This document shows, one piece after another, positions 27,199 through 35,957 of a stretch of DNA of 35,957 nucleotides. Origin of the DNA: Prochlorococcus sp. AG-355-M18 (GTDB taxonomy: Bacteria; Cyanobacteriota; Cyanobacteriia; PCC-6307; Cyanobiaceae); NCBI GenBank assembly GCA_003280725.1, contig QCED01000017.1:1-35957 (forward strand), in the 5' to 3' direction. The position numbers and the translations under genes were made by a program. The notes beneath the pieces are model-generated. The model was given only the letters and a program-made list of their open reading frames with translations, was not told the origin of the DNA and did not search any database. Positions within the stretch are counted from its first letter, which is position 1, and every line of letters starts with the position of its first letter.

Positions 27199-27254
27199 TT
27201 ATTTTTAAATCGAAAAATTATTTAAAGTGATATATTTAAATTTTAGAACTTCTT

Positions 27255-27512
27255 ATGAAGGTAGTTAATTTAGTTTTTCAAGTATTTCTTTTGCTAGTAA
27301 TTTTGCTATTTTTGATATATTTTTTTGCGGGTTATGACTCTGCTTTTGAGGCAGATCAGTATTGTCACTCATATCTTTCAAGCTATGGTAACTTATCTGG
27401 AAATTATGGCTGTGATCATGACACTGAAACTCATAAGTGGATACTTTATGAGTCAAATGACAATGAAGAACCAGCTAAAATTATTAAGAAGTTTAGGTAC
27501 AAATTTTTATAA
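27255..27512 (+). CDS. Small membrane-anchored hypothetical protein
   Basis: It has 85 residues. A hydrophobic N-terminal anchor (VNLVFQVFLLLVILLFLIYFF, residues about 4-24) with no obvious cleavage site is followed by a polar region with two cysteines (YCHSYLSSYGNL, NYGCDHDTE) about 16 residues apart and a basic end. It is probably an anchored protein with the soluble part outside the cytoplasm. No family is recognised. Its last six bases overlap the convergent 70-residue gene. Confidence 0.55.
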   Translation: MKVVNLVFQVFLLLVILLFLIYFFAGYDSAFEADQYCHSYLSSYGNLSGNYGCDHDTETHKWILYESNDNEEPAKIIKKFRYKFL

Positions 27513-27719
27513 CTCAAATTTTTTATAAAAAAACTTTGCACATATTATGGAAATTATTCCAGTAATTGTGAAAGTAAGATACTGAAATATGCTTCCTTCT
27601 AAGTAAATTTTATTTTTATAAAGAGGATAATCTATGAAAGAGCCTATTGTTCCCCAAATTATTACCCATACAGATATGTAAAGGAAAACTTTTATTGGAT
27701 TAGATTTTTTTTCTTCCAT
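27507..27719 (-). CDS. Small two-helix membrane protein, hypothetical
   Basis: It has 70 residues: a basic start MEEKKSNPIK, helix 1 VFLYISVWVIIWGTIGSFI, a short polar loop with DYPLYKNKIY, helix 2 YLTFTITGIISIICAKFFY and the basic end KKFEL. It fits the shape of a conserved picocyanobacterial protein I cannot name. It follows the hli gene after 2 bases on the same strand, so it is almost surely cotranscribed with it. A role near Hli proteins is inference from position. Confidence 0.6.
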   Translation of the reverse strand: MEEKKSNPIKVFLYISVWVIIWGTIGSFIDYPLYKNKIYLEGSIFQYLTFTITGIISIICAKFFYKKFEL

Positions 27720-27721
27720 TT

Positions 27722-27967
27722 CTAATTGATACCAAAAATTGAGGAAGTTACAGGTCTGCCGCTAAAAACCAACTCGGTTAAAATAAGCATTAAGAATCCA
27801 ATCATAGCTGCTCTACCATTTACAAGCTCAGCGCTGCTATTAAATCCAAAAACATTCTTTACTTCATCCCCCTGATTGTCTACCCACTTTGAGTATTCAT
27901 TGTCAGTTGATGATCTATTATTAAAATCATCATTTTGGCTTTCCATTGGAGATTCTTTTTCTTGCAT
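27722..27967 (-). CDS. hli: High-light-inducible protein (Hli, one-helix Lhc-like)
   Basis: This 81-residue protein has a polar N-terminal half of about 45 residues and one chlorophyll-binding helix with the signature AELVNGRAAMIGFLMLILTE, in which Glu47, Asn50 and Arg52 are the ligand and ion-pair residues. Hli proteins bind chlorophyll and carotenoid as dimers, protect photosystems and chlorophyll assembly, and are light-stress induced; NblS, also in this window, regulates hli genes in other cyanobacteria. ATG start at 27965-27967; Met8 is an alternative. The 70-residue membrane gene follows immediately. Confidence 0.88.
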   Translation of the reverse strand: MQEKESPMESQNDDFNNRSSTDNEYSKWVDNQGDEVKNVFGFNSSAELVNGRAAMIGFLMLILTELVFSGRPVTSSIFGIN

Positions 27968-28012
27968 AGATTCTTTTTTATTTATATTAATAATTTTTAA
28001 ACTAATTTATTA

Positions 28013-29038
28013 TTAAATCAAAATCGAAATTATAAAAAAAATTAAGATAAAAATTATCATCCATAAAAATTCTAATCTCAGAATTAATTGACAAATTAAT
28101 TTAATTTTCTCTCCGGTACAATTATCTCCAGCTTCATTAATTATTGGTTTTTCAATAATTTCATTTTGATATCTACTTTTTCCTCCCAATTTAATACCAG
28201 TAATATAAGCAAATATAGCCTCTGAAATCCCAGCATTAGGTGAATCATATTTTTTACCATCAATGTAACTTTTTTTTATGATTGGTATATACTGATTAAC
28301 TTTGGAACTAACCAGAGGTAACGTGATTAAAACTAATCTTGAAGGAATAAATGTAAAAATATCTTCGATTTTTGCACTGAAAAAACCTAAATATCTAAAA
28401 CAATTATGTTTGTAACCTATCATTGAATCTAAAGTACTTATTGCTTTATAAGAAAAACCAAGTGACAAAGGACCTGGTAAAAAAATTGAAAATTTCATCA
28501 AAATTATTCCAAGAAAAATCCAAAATAATGGCCCAAATATTCCATCAACTGAATTTTCTGTAAGACTTTCGGTACTTGATCTAACAAGATGTTCTATTGA
28601 AGATGAACTTACATCTCTACTTACGATCCTTTGAACCTTATCTTTAATTATTCTCTTGTTGTGATCATTAATTTCCACGCATTCTGTTAGCTTTGCAATC
28701 TCTTTCACACTTGAAATAAGTCCCTTAGTCGCAATACAACTTGAAAGTCCAAAAAAAATTAACAATCCACTAAAAAAATTATTTATTGAATGCCCATAAC
28801 TGAGTTCTATCAATTTTCCTAAACTAAAACTAAATCCAATAGTGGATATAGCCACAATGCAACCTCCCCAAAATAAAAACTTTTTATTTTCTCCAAAGTT
28901 ATTTATGAGGTAATCAGATATTCTTTTTATGTAAAAACCAATTATCTGAACCGGGTGGATTAAAAATCTTGGATCACCGATCAACAAATCAAAACCAATT
29001 GATCCAATAAATATTAAAAATAAATTTATTTCAGCCAA
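28013..29038 (-). CDS. cobD: Adenosylcobinamide-phosphate synthase CobD/CbiB
   Basis: This 341-residue membrane protein attaches the aminopropanol arm to adenosylcobyric acid in cobalamin (pseudocobalamin in these cyanobacteria) synthesis. The diagnostic N-terminus is [21 protein letters not shown]. Later blocks are [44 protein letters not shown] and [21 protein letters not shown]. It has about five hydrophobic segments. The start is TTG at 29036-29038, overlapping ilvC by 13 bases on the same strand; no other Met occurs until far inside the conserved domain, so the short overlap is real. Confidence 0.92.
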   Translation of the reverse strand: MAEINLFLIFIGSIGFDLLIGDPRFLIHPVQIIGFYIKRISDYLINNFGENKKFLFWGGCIVAISTIGFSFSLGKLIELSYGHSINNFFSGLLIFFGLSSCIATKGLISSVKEIAKLTECVEINDHNKRIIKDKVQRIVSRDVSSSSIEHLVRSSTESLTENSVDGIFGPLFWIFLGIILMKFSIFLPGPLSLGFSYKAISTLDSMIGYKHNCFRYLGFFSAKIEDIFTFIPSRLVLITLPLVSSKVNQYIPIIKKSYIDGKKYDSPNAGISEAIFAYITGIKLGGKSRYQNEIIEKPIINEAGDNCTGEKIKLICQLILRLEFLWMIIFILIFFIISILI

Positions 29039-30015
29039 CTGAACATGGAGCGCAGACCTTTGCCTACTTTCTCAATTTCATGTTTTGAATTTTCTTCTCT
29101 TAATTTTGTCATTAAGGGTTTATTTTTATCGCATTCTTCTACAAAATTCTTTGCAAAGGTTCCATCTTGAATATCTTTTAGTATTTTCTGCATTTCTTTC
29201 TTTGTTTCACTATTAATAAGTCTTTTGCCACTTACATAATCTCCATATTCTGCAGTATTTGAAATAGAATCTCTCATCTGAGATAACCCCCCCTTTACCA
29301 TTAGATCCACAATAAGTTTAACTTCATGTAGGCATTCAAAGTATGCAAGTTCTGGTTGATATCCTGCCTCTACAAGGGTTTCGAAGCCTGACTTGACAAG
29401 TTCTGATAATCCTCCGCATAAAACCGCTTGTTCTCCAAATAAATCAGTTTCTGTTTCTTCTTTGAAATTTGTTTCAAGTATGCCAGCTCTCGTTCCACCA
29501 ATCCCTTTAGCGTAAGCCATCGCCAATGATCTTGCACTTCCAGAATAATCCTGCTCAACTGCGAATAATGCAGGAACGCCTTGACCATTTTGATATTCCC
29601 AACGAACAGTGTGTCCAGGTCCTTTTGGTGCAATCATTACAACATCCACAAAACTAGGAGGTTTGATAAGTCCGAACCTTATATTAAAGCCATGAGCAAA
29701 ACTTAATATTTTTCCTTCTTTTAAGTTTGGTTCTATTTCTTTAAGGTAAACATCTTTCTGAAACTCATCTGGGAGGAGAATCATAATCCAGTCTGATTTC
29801 TCGCACGCTTCAGAAACACTAAAGACTTGTAAGCCATCGCTAATAGCTTTGCTTGCAGACTTACTTCCTTCATACAATCCTACAATCACATCCATTCCAC
29901 TATCTTTAAGGTTTAGGGCATGTGCATGCCCTTGTGAACCATATCCAATTATTGCTATTGTCTTATTATTTAAAAGGCTTAGATCTGCATTTGTGTCGTA
30001 AAAGAGTTTGGTCAT
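29026..30015 (-). CDS. ilvC: Ketol-acid reductoisomerase
   Basis: From ATG 30013-30015 ([20 protein letters not shown]) it has 329 residues; the longer start at 30027 is not supported. Class I KARI converts acetolactate or acetohydroxybutyrate to dihydroxy acids for Val, Leu and Ile synthesis. Visible: the NAD(P)H fold [17 protein letters not shown], then the Mg-site helices with [40 protein letters not shown] and the C-terminal [16 protein letters not shown]. Length is normal for the short-form enzyme. cobD follows with a 13-base overlap. Confidence 0.97.
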   Translation of the reverse strand: MTKLFYDTNADLSLLNNKTIAIIGYGSQGHAHALNLKDSGMDVIVGLYEGSKSASKAISDGLQVFSVSEACEKSDWIMILLPDEFQKDVYLKEIEPNLKEGKILSFAHGFNIRFGLIKPPSFVDVVMIAPKGPGHTVRWEYQNGQGVPALFAVEQDYSGSARSLAMAYAKGIGGTRAGILETNFKEETETDLFGEQAVLCGGLSELVKSGFETLVEAGYQPELAYFECLHEVKLIVDLMVKGGLSQMRDSISNTAEYGDYVSGKRLINSETKKEMQKILKDIQDGTFAKNFVEECDKNKPLMTKLREENSKHEIEKVGKGLRSMFSWLK

Positions 30016-30125
30016 TAGTTGTAGCATCTTTACATTTGATAATTAGTATTTTAGACATTAAACGTGTAAATAAACCAATTAATTATTAATTTAAAAATGA
30101 AAATTAAAATATTTATTTAAGAAAT

Positions 30126-30737
30126 TCAAGACTGATTTGCTTCGCTTGGATGTGTGATTACTCTGTCAATAAGACCGTAGTTTTTTGCTTCTTCTGCGCT
30201 TAAAAAATAATCTCTATCAGTATCTTTTTCAATTTTCTCAAATGATTGACCTGTCATATCTGCCATAGACATGTTTAACATATCTTTAATTCTTAAGATT
30301 TCCTTAGCCTCTATTTCAATATCACTTGCTTGACGTTGAGATGTCCCTCCAAGAGGTTGATGAATCATAATTCTGCTATGGGGTAAAGCAACTCTCTTGC
30401 CTTTTGTCCCAGCAGCTAATAGGAACGCGCCCATGGAAGCTGCGAGGCCTACGCATATAGTTACGACATCGCTTTTTACATATTTGATAGTGTCGTATAT
30501 AGCTAAACCAGCAGTTACTGATCCTCCTGGGCTATTTATATATAGATAGATAGGCTTAGAATTGTCATCAGAATCAAGATAAAGCATCTGTGCAACAAGG
30601 CTATTAGCAATACCATCATTAACTTCTTGTCCAAGAAAAAGAATTCTCTCAACACCTAGTCTTGTATATATGTCAACCCATCTTTCGTATTGACTTCCTG
30701 GAAGTCTGTAAGGCACGCTTGGAGTTCCTATTGGCAT
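30126..30737 (-). CDS. clpP: ATP-dependent Clp protease proteolytic subunit (ClpP3 type, active)
   Basis: This 203-residue subunit carries the full triad: Ser101 in [12 protein letters not shown], His126 in [11 protein letters not shown] and an Asp near 176 in DTDRDYFLS. The front part [20 protein letters not shown] and [20 protein letters not shown] is standard. Directly upstream on the same strand is clpR, 23 bases away. In cyanobacteria and plastids the ClpP3-ClpR pair forms a mixed ring working with ClpC. Which paralogue number applies is inferred from the neighbour. Confidence 0.93.
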   Translation of the reverse strand: MPIGTPSVPYRLPGSQYERWVDIYTRLGVERILFLGQEVNDGIANSLVAQMLYLDSDDNSKPIYLYINSPGGSVTAGLAIYDTIKYVKSDVVTICVGLAASMGAFLLAAGTKGKRVALPHSRIMIHQPLGGTSQRQASDIEIEAKEILRIKDMLNMSMADMTGQSFEKIEKDTDRDYFLSAEEAKNYGLIDRVITHPSEANQS

Positions 30738-30760
30738 GATTTTAAAGTTGTTTGTGAGAG

Positions 30761-31423
30761 TTAAATGTTCTTTGGTAAATCTTTTTGACTTGTAAGTATT
30801 CTATCTATAACTCCATAATTTAGTGCTTCTTGAGGGTTGAGATAACTCATCCTGTCTGAGTCTTTCGAGAGTTCTTCAATCGTTTTTCCAGTATTACGAG
30901 ATAAAATTTCAAGCATTGATTTTTTATTTTTTAAAACTTCCTCAGCTCTTATTTGGATATCGGTTGCTTGACCTCTTGCTCCGCTAATAGGTTGATGAAG
31001 AACAATAGATGCATGCGGAAGAGCCGCGCGTTGTCCCTTCGTTCCAGATGACAATATCACTGCTGCAGTCCCCATTGCTTGACCGATACAGATTGTGTGT
31101 ACAGGAGGTTTAATGTAGCTTATTGTGTCGCAGATAGCGAATGCTTCTGTTTCGAAACCAACTGCATCACCAGTGTACCAACTTGTCCCTGTTGAATTTA
31201 TGTAAAAAAAGATTGGTTTTTCTGGATCCTCAAACTCTAGATAAAGAAGTTGAGCAATTATTAGCTCAGTAACATCCATTCCTAATTGTCTTTTGGCATC
31301 ATCATCTGAAAATAATGGTAAACCAAGATAGACGATTCTCTCTTTCAGTAAAAGAGAGGGGAGATCTGGGGGTGGGGTCCTCATAACGGTGTTTTCGCCG
31401 TAATAAGGAGCAGATACAGTCAT
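30761..31423 (-). CDS. clpR: ClpR, catalytically degenerate Clp protease subunit
   Basis: From ATG 31421-31423 it has 220 residues (a GTG nine bases earlier is possible). It aligns with ClpP throughout but has a non-serine active site: [12 protein letters not shown] replaces GLAASMGAF, putting Gly at the serine position, while the His in [11 protein letters not shown] is kept. A short insertion [20 protein letters not shown] is typical of cyanobacterial and plastid ClpR. It forms heptamers with the active ClpP subunit encoded next. The start [20 protein letters not shown] is also typical. Confidence 0.93.
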   Translation of the reverse strand: MTVSAPYYGENTVMRTPPPDLPSLLLKERIVYLGLPLFSDDDAKRQLGMDVTELIIAQLLYLEFEDPEKPIFFYINSTGTSWYTGDAVGFETEAFAICDTISYIKPPVHTICIGQAMGTAAVILSSGTKGQRAALPHASIVLHQPISGARGQATDIQIRAEEVLKNKKSMLEILSRNTGKTIEELSKDSDRMSYLNPQEALNYGVIDRILTSQKDLPKNI

Positions 31424-31463
31424 TTGTATCACAAAATTATAATTGATTTGATTCTAGCTAGAT

Positions 31464-32573
31464 TTACCCCTGTGTCGCTGGTGATTTGAAAGATTTGTTT
31501 GACTCAGGATTATTTATTAGTTTTCCGAAGACCATTCTTCCAGTAGGTGTTTGCAGAGCTCCTGTGATTACAATATCTAATCTGCTTCCTACAAAATTCT
31601 TTGCCTCATCAATAACAACCATTGTCCCATCATCTAAATATCCAATACCTTGCATTTTTTCTTTACCCTCTCTTACAATTTTTATATTAAGTGATTCTCC
31701 TGGTTGTACTTCTGGTCTTAAAGCAATTACTAAATCACTCAAATTCATGACTTTTAACTCTTTAACTTCAGCAATCTGAGAGAGATTATAATCCGCCGTA
31801 ATTAAAGTCCCTGTCATATCCTCAGTAATTTTCAAGAGTTTTTCATCTACCCCATTACCTTCATATTTGGTTGGGTTTATTACAAGCCTTCTCCCGTACA
31901 AATCTCTTAATTCTTTTAATAATTTAAGGCCTCTTCTACCTTTTGACCTTTTTTCATTACTACTTGAGTCCGCTAAGGTTTGTAACTCATCAATTACACT
32001 TTGAGCAACAATTAATTGCCCTTCCAACAAGCCGCAACTTAATAGGCCATTTATTCTGCCATCAATAATTACACTAGTATCTAGAATTTTTGGACTTGCA
32101 GCAGGGAGTATTCCTTCATTAACTAAATATGCATCGGTATTATTTGGATTGAATAATCTCAATAATGTCCTTCCATGGGTATCCGCCAACTTATAACCAA
32201 GTGCACCAAAGAAAATGTTACTTAATATAGCAGCTAAGGGTTTTGCAAAAAAAACTTCTCTAGGGAAGGGAATTAATAATATTGGAGCAAGAAGGAGATT
32301 CGCAACAAGCAATCCTAAAATTAAACCAACTGACCTACTAATAAGTAAGTCAGTTGGCATGGTCCTTATTTGATCAAGAAAAGTCTTTCTAAGTTGAAGA
32401 AATACAAAACCAGCTGCTAATCCTATAAAAAAACCTATAATCGCTAAAACAATTCTAAAACCTTCTACATTAGATACCTGTTTAAGTATGTCTACTGGCA
32501 ATAAATCAACCCCAAGCCATCCTGAAGCAGCCCCAGACAATACAAATAAAATTAATACTAGGATATCTGTCAT
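31464..32573 (-). CDS. Membrane PIN-TRAM domain protein (YacL-like)
   Basis: The 369 residues contain four hydrophobic helices in residues 1-130 (e.g. ILVLILFVLSGAASGWLG and IVLAIIGFFIGLAAGFVFL). A PIN-like nuclease domain (residues about 160-285) starts ILDTSVIIDGRI, with Asp165 as the first metal ligand and LITADYNLSQIAEV as a later acidic block. A TRAM RNA-binding domain (about 290-350, GESLNIKIVREGKEKMQGIGYLDDGTMVVID) follows. This order matches the YacL/PilT-like family found in cyanobacteria and Firmicutes. A membrane-bound RNase role is inferred; substrate unknown. Confidence 0.85.
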   Translation of the reverse strand: MTDILVLILFVLSGAASGWLGVDLLPVDILKQVSNVEGFRIVLAIIGFFIGLAAGFVFLQLRKTFLDQIRTMPTDLLISRSVGLILGLLVANLLLAPILLIPFPREVFFAKPLAAILSNIFFGALGYKLADTHGRTLLRLFNPNNTDAYLVNEGILPAASPKILDTSVIIDGRINGLLSCGLLEGQLIVAQSVIDELQTLADSSSNEKRSKGRRGLKLLKELRDLYGRRLVINPTKYEGNGVDEKLLKITEDMTGTLITADYNLSQIAEVKELKVMNLSDLVIALRPEVQPGESLNIKIVREGKEKMQGIGYLDDGTMVVIDEAKNFVGSRLDIVITGALQTPTGRMVFGKLINNPESNKSFKSPATQG

Positions 32574-32669
32574 ATCTATAATCTACTAGGATTTATTAAT
32601 TGAGTAAATAAGGATTTTATTTTTTTCGATCCTTAATTCTTTTTTGGAGCTTAAAAATGTATCTAGATT

Positions 32670-33893
32670 ATGAATAAGTTTCCAAGAAGTGCTTATGTAC
32701 ACATCCCTTTTTGTCATAGAAGGTGTTTTTATTGTGACTTTGCTGTTATTCCATTAGGAAACAAAGTTGAAACTTTAAAAGGTTATGGAAGCAAAACTGT
32801 TCACGAATATTTGCACTTTTTATACAAAGAAATATTATCAATTGAGCATAAATCACCTCTTTCGACAATTTATGTAGGTGGTGGTACACCATCAATTTTG
32901 GATCCAAAACAAATTAAAGAGTTAATTGATCTTTTTAAAGAAAATTATGGAATAGACTACGGCGCTGAAATTACTATGGAGGTTGACCCTGCTAGTTTTA
33001 ATCAAGATGATCTTTATGGATTCATAAATGCTGGGGTAAATAGATTTAGTCTTGGAGTACAAAGTTTCAATAATCAGATACTTTCAAAGTCGGGAAGGAG
33101 GCATATAGGGGAAGATGCAGAAAAATCTTGTTTATGGTTGAAGAGAGTATATGATTCTGGGTTAATCAAAAGCTGGAGCTTAGATTTAATTCAAAACTTG
33201 CCACTAAGTGGATTTAAAGAATGGCAATATGACTTAAAAAAAGCAATAAAGTTTTCTCCACCACATGTATCCATATACGATTTAAATATTGAAAATGGAA
33301 CCGTTTTTAAAAAATTAGTTAATTTAGGAAAATTGAAACTTCCAAGTGATGAAGATGCTTTTAGAAATAGTGAATCAACTAATTCAATATTAAAAGAGTC
33401 AGGTTACTCAAGGTATGAAATTTCAAACTATTCTCTCCCAAGGCATCAATCTAGACATAATAGAGTCTATTGGAGTGGTTTAGGTTGGTGGAGTTTTGGT
33501 CAAGGTTCTACTAGTTCACCTTGGGGAGAAAAGTTAACAAGACCTAGAGTTAGTAAAGAATACAAAAAATGGGTAACTAGCCAATACAAATTTAATTTGG
33601 ATTCATCTCTTGTTAATAGTGATTTTGTTTATGAGGAACTTGATGAAAAAATAATGTTGGGATTGAGACTTAAAGAGGGTATAGATATCTATAAAGTGCT
33701 GAAAGAACAAAACTGGGAAAACGAAAAATTTGAAAGTAACTTAAGTAAATTGCTTGAAGAATGGGAGAGATTCCTTGAAAGCGGACTATTAGTCAGACAG
33801 GGAAATAGATTCTTTTTAAGTGATCCAAAAGGAATGGAGCTAAGTAATCAAATTCTTATTTCTATGTTTAAATGGTGGGATAACGTTAGTTGA
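32670..33893 (+). CDS. hemW: HemW-like radical SAM protein
   Basis: This 407-residue radical SAM protein has the iron-sulfur cluster motif CHRRCFYC with Cys15, Cys19 and Cys22 in YVHIPFCHRRCFYCDFAV, and the SAM-binding segment IYVGGGTPSIL. The HemW-type downstream blocks are GVNRFSLGVQSFNNQIL and SIYDLNIENGT; the C-terminal HemW domain follows. The extra cysteine that distinguishes true coproporphyrinogen dehydrogenase HemN is not seen after Cys22 (next residue Asp), so HemW, a heme chaperone, is the better call. Its end overlaps panB by 8 bases. Confidence 0.88.
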   Translation: MNKFPRSAYVHIPFCHRRCFYCDFAVIPLGNKVETLKGYGSKTVHEYLHFLYKEILSIEHKSPLSTIYVGGGTPSILDPKQIKELIDLFKENYGIDYGAEITMEVDPASFNQDDLYGFINAGVNRFSLGVQSFNNQILSKSGRRHIGEDAEKSCLWLKRVYDSGLIKSWSLDLIQNLPLSGFKEWQYDLKKAIKFSPPHVSIYDLNIENGTVFKKLVNLGKLKLPSDEDAFRNSESTNSILKESGYSRYEISNYSLPRHQSRHNRVYWSGLGWWSFGQGSTSSPWGEKLTRPRVSKEYKKWVTSQYKFNLDSSLVNSDFVYEELDEKIMLGLRLKEGIDIYKVLKEQNWENEKFESNLSKLLEEWERFLESGLLVRQGNRFFLSDPKGMELSNQILISMFKWWDNVS

Positions 33894-34659
33894 GTCTCTC
33901 AGAGGCTACCCATTCTTTTAATTTATCTTTTAATAATTTCTTGCCTTGAATAATAGGCTGGCAAAATGGTGGTTGATCATCATTAAGACCTAACAAATCT
34001 GCAGTAACTCTTACTTGCCCATCGCAATATTTACCAGCACCAATTCCTATCGTAGGAATTTTTAAGTTATTTTGTATTTCCCTGGCAAGTAACTCAGGAA
34101 TATGTTCAAGAACTATTGAAAAACATCCTAATTGTTCAAGAATAGAAGCCTCCCTCTTGATTTTTTCTCTGCTTTCCAGGCTTTCCCCCTGTTTCTTTAA
34201 CCCTAGATTTAAATAGCTTTGTGGTGTAAGCCCTATATGACCCATAACAGGGATTCCCATCCTTATTAATCTAGAAATAACTTTTTGTATTTCTGGTTCA
34301 GCTCCTTCTACTTTTACAGCTTTTGCATAAGTGCTTTGAATTAATTTCCCTGCATACTCCACAGCTTTATCCTCTCCACATTGGTAAGTCAGAAAAGGCA
34401 TATCTGAAACTATCAGAGGTTGTTCTTCAATTTTCTTTTTAAACCCTCTCGAAACTGCATTGGTATGGTACACAATGTTTTCTAAAGTTAATGGCAAAGT
34501 AGATTTGAAGCCTAAACATACCATTGCGAGGGAATCTCCCACCAAGACGAGATCCACATTAGCTTGTTCTGCGATGGATCCTGATATGGAGTCCCATGCA
34601 GTTAATGCAATAATTTTTTGAGATTTTTGTTTATACTTAACCAAATCTGAAGGTAACAT
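33886..34659 (-). CDS. panB: 3-methyl-2-oxobutanoate hydroxymethyltransferase
   Basis: PanB makes ketopantoate in pantothenate (CoA) synthesis from ketoisovalerate, using methylene-THF. The 257-residue protein shows the Mg ligands Asp42 (LVLVGDSLAM), Asp86 (IVSDMPFL) and Glu118 (KVEGAE), and the catalytic Glu184 in IVLEHIPELLA. Normal length for the bacterial decameric enzyme. ATG at 34657-34659 with the SRP RNA gene on the opposite strand just upstream; its 3' end overlaps hemW by 8 bases. Confidence 0.96.
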   Translation of the reverse strand: MLPSDLVKYKQKSQKIIALTAWDSISGSIAEQANVDLVLVGDSLAMVCLGFKSTLPLTLENIVYHTNAVSRGFKKKIEEQPLIVSDMPFLTYQCGEDKAVEYAGKLIQSTYAKAVKVEGAEPEIQKVISRLIRMGIPVMGHIGLTPQSYLNLGLKKQGESLESREKIKREASILEQLGCFSIVLEHIPELLAREIQNNLKIPTIGIGAGKYCDGQVRVTADLLGLNDDQPPFCQPIIQGKKLLKDKLKEWVASERLN

Positions 34660-34690
34660 AAGTATTTATGTATCTTTTTTAATCAAGAAT

Positions 34691-34699
34691 TGCTAATAT
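34691..34699 (+). promoter_or_regulatory. Likely extended -10 promoter of the SRP RNA gene
   Basis: tgctaatat (34691-34699) matches the TGn-extended -10 pattern with TAATAT, ending about five bases before the predicted RNA 5' end. No clear -35 is seen. Assignment is inferred from position. Confidence 0.45.
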
Positions 34700-34702
34700 A
34701 CC

Positions 34703-34802
34703 ACTGACTCGGCCTTTCGCGGCTTTAACGCCTAAACCTGGTCAGGACCGGAAGGTAGCAGCCACAAGGGATGCTTGAGGCAGGCGAGATAACCGAGTCA
34801 CT
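34703..34802 (+). ncRNA. ffs: Signal recognition particle RNA (4.5S, small bacterial type)
   Basis: The apical SRP signature ggtcaggaccggaaggtagcag (about 34740-34760) is exact, with the asymmetric and symmetric loops of the Ffh-binding site. Outer strands tgactcgg (34705-34712) and ccgagtca (34793-34800) pair perfectly, giving a hairpin of about 100 bases. There is no Alu domain, so it is the short bacterial form. Ends are estimated from the closing stem. It works with Ffh and FtsY to target membrane proteins, and lies on the plus strand between the minus-strand panB and ftsZ. Confidence 0.95.
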
Positions 34803-34816
34803 CTGTATTTTACCTA

Positions 34817-35932
34817 TTAATCTATATTTTTTTTATTTTGCCTTAATCTTAAAAACTCTGGTATATTAGCTCCTGCGTCTTTATTATCGGAAACATTATA
34901 AAAAGATTGATTAGATAATCTGCTTTTGATTCTTTGTTGCTTCAATGGTTGGTTTGTATCAAAACCTGTTGCAATGACAGTAACTTGTATCTCACCTTCC
35001 ATTTCTTCATTTACCGCTTGACCAACTATAATGTTTGCGTCCTGATCTACGACTGCGCTAATTACTTCTCCAACTGAGTTCACATCGTCAAGTGTCAAAT
35101 CTATGCCTCCTGTGATATTTACAAGACAACCTTTTGCTCCATCAATCCTTCCAGCTTCTAGCAATGGACTATTAATTGCAGCTTGAGCTGCCTCTATAGC
35201 TCTAGATCGACCAGATCCAATGCCCATACCAAGAAGCGCTGTTCCAGCCTCAGTCATCACTGATCTCACATCAGCAAAGTCAAGATTTACCTCGCCTGGG
35301 CGGGTAATTACTTCACTTATACCTTTAACTCCCATTCTTAAAACATCATCCGCATTCCTGAACGCTTCCTGAATAGAGGCACCTGCAGAAACTTCTTTCA
35401 ACCTATCGTTAGGTATGACAATGAGAGTATCAACATTTTCTGCCAATCTTGCAATACCTTCTTCAGCCTGACGCATTCTCCTCTTTCCTTCGAAAGAAAA
35501 AGGTTTAGTAACAATACCAATTGTTAATGCCCCACTTTGTTTGGCTACTTCAGCAACGACTGGAGCGGCTCCTGTGCCAGTGCCTCCACCCATGCCTGCT
35601 GCTATGAAAACTAAGTCGGAACCTTCTAGAGATTGTTGAAGCTCGTCTCTAGATTCTTCTGCAGCCTTTTGACCAATACTAGGATTACCTCCTGCTCCAA
35701 GCCCCCTTGTTAAATTTTGACCTAATTGTATTCTTCGCTCTGCAGAGGACTGAAGTAAGGCTTGCGCATCGGTATTGAGAACTCTGAATGAGACTCCTTC
35801 GAGCTCACTATCAATCATTCTGTTTACAGCATTACTTCCACCACCCCCAACGCCGATAACTTCAATTTTGGCATTTTGACTTGGAAGGATGTCTTTTGAT
35901 TGATCAAAGATTGGATTGTTACCGAAGCTCAT
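34817..35932 (-). CDS. ftsZ: Cell division GTPase FtsZ
   Basis: This 371-residue tubulin homologue forms the Z ring. The GTP-binding motifs are visible: [19 protein letters not shown] at about 23-41, the T-loop [10 protein letters not shown] at 115-124, and NDRLKE at 175-180. The C-terminal domain ends with the conserved binding peptide-like stretch [16 protein letters not shown] at 35930-35932; the last 25 bases of the window are upstream sequence with no gene. No Shine-Dalgarno-like site is striking. Neighbours across the stop are the SRP RNA and panB. Confidence 0.97.
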   Translation of the reverse strand: MSFGNNPIFDQSKDILPSQNAKIEVIGVGGGGSNAVNRMIDSELEGVSFRVLNTDAQALLQSSAERRIQLGQNLTRGLGAGGNPSIGQKAAEESRDELQQSLEGSDLVFIAAGMGGGTGTGAAPVVAEVAKQSGALTIGIVTKPFSFEGKRRMRQAEEGIARLAENVDTLIVIPNDRLKEVSAGASIQEAFRNADDVLRMGVKGISEVITRPGEVNLDFADVRSVMTEAGTALLGMGIGSGRSRAIEAAQAAINSPLLEAGRIDGAKGCLVNITGGIDLTLDDVNSVGEVISAVVDQDANIIVGQAVNEEMEGEIQVTVIATGFDTNQPLKQQRIKSRLSNQSFYNVSDNKDAGANIPEFLRLRQNKKNID

Positions 35933-35957
35933 CTCTTAATAGGGTTCTAATACTGGT

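Noticed and set aside
27515..27539. AT palindrome at the end of the 85- and 70-residue genes as a bidirectional terminator
   Set aside because: Weak A-T stem that falls within the coding end of the minus-strand gene; too little to support.
29370..29633. Minus-strand 87-residue frame inside ilvC
   Set aside because: Lies in another frame of ilvC, whose motifs are intact across this stretch.
30016..30125. Possible terminator after clpP
   Set aside because: Only AT-rich imperfect repeats; no stable stem with U run seen.
30761..31423. ClpR as a broken clpP pseudogene
   Set aside because: Loss of the catalytic serine and the insertion are known, conserved traits of ClpR; the frame is intact.
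1..35957. Phage, transposon or CRISPR content
   Set aside because: No integrase, transposase, terminal repeats, cas genes or regular direct repeats were seen; the genes are core functions.

Overview
The window reads as chromosomal core DNA from a small-genome marine cyanobacterium, almost certainly a high-light-type Prochlorococcus. The reasons are: strongly AT-rich DNA and codon use; kaiB-kaiC without kaiA next to rplU-rpmA; an nblS (hik33) sensor kinase; a single-helix Hli protein; a ClpP/ClpR pair; cyanobacterial DUF1825, DUF3086 and DUF3119 proteins; and very tight packing with several overlapping convergent genes. I see no insertion sequence, prophage, CRISPR array or rRNA gene. Strain-level assignment is not possible by eye.

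Layout. (1) 1-7595: truB (cut by the window edge), a small methyltransferase, ribosomal proteins L27 and L21, then kaiB and kaiC facing the purD-nblS pair. (2) 7732-14591: purC, then a collinear plus-strand envelope block bamA-lpxC-fabZ-lpxA-lpxB-msrA. It covers outer-membrane protein insertion, early lipid A synthesis and an exported methionine sulfoxide reductase. (3) 14604-19180: pepA and a GIY-YIG-like protein on the minus strand; a DUF1825 protein, tyrS and pyrF on the plus strand. (4) 19167-25544: a minus-strand run of plsY, DUF3086, DUF3119, an MlaE-type lipid-transport permease, a GPH-family sugar symporter and the glycogen debranching enzyme glgX, with tRNA-Gly(UCC) on the plus strand before glgX. 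(5) 25545-26171: the only long stretch without a clear gene. It holds an 8-bp inverted repeat and a GC-rich island that lies in a possible 55-residue minus-strand ORF. (6) 26172-27967: HU with a textbook terminator, followed by four small secreted or membrane proteins of unknown function and an Hli protein. (7) 28013-35932: cobD, ilvC, clpP-clpR, a membrane PIN-TRAM protein, hemW, panB, the SRP RNA gene and ftsZ.

How the genes work together. KaiB/KaiC and NblS are timing and light/stress signalling parts. The bamA-lpx block builds the outer membrane, and PlsY and the MlaE group make and move membrane lipid. GlgX and the GPH symporter concern stored and imported sugar. Nearly everything belongs to known families. 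I find no clearly new multi-gene system. The best candidates for new biology are the 25.5-26.2 kb gap, the 26.6-27.7 kb small-protein cluster, the GIY-YIG-like protein, and the reduced clock (no kaiA, shortened KaiC tail).
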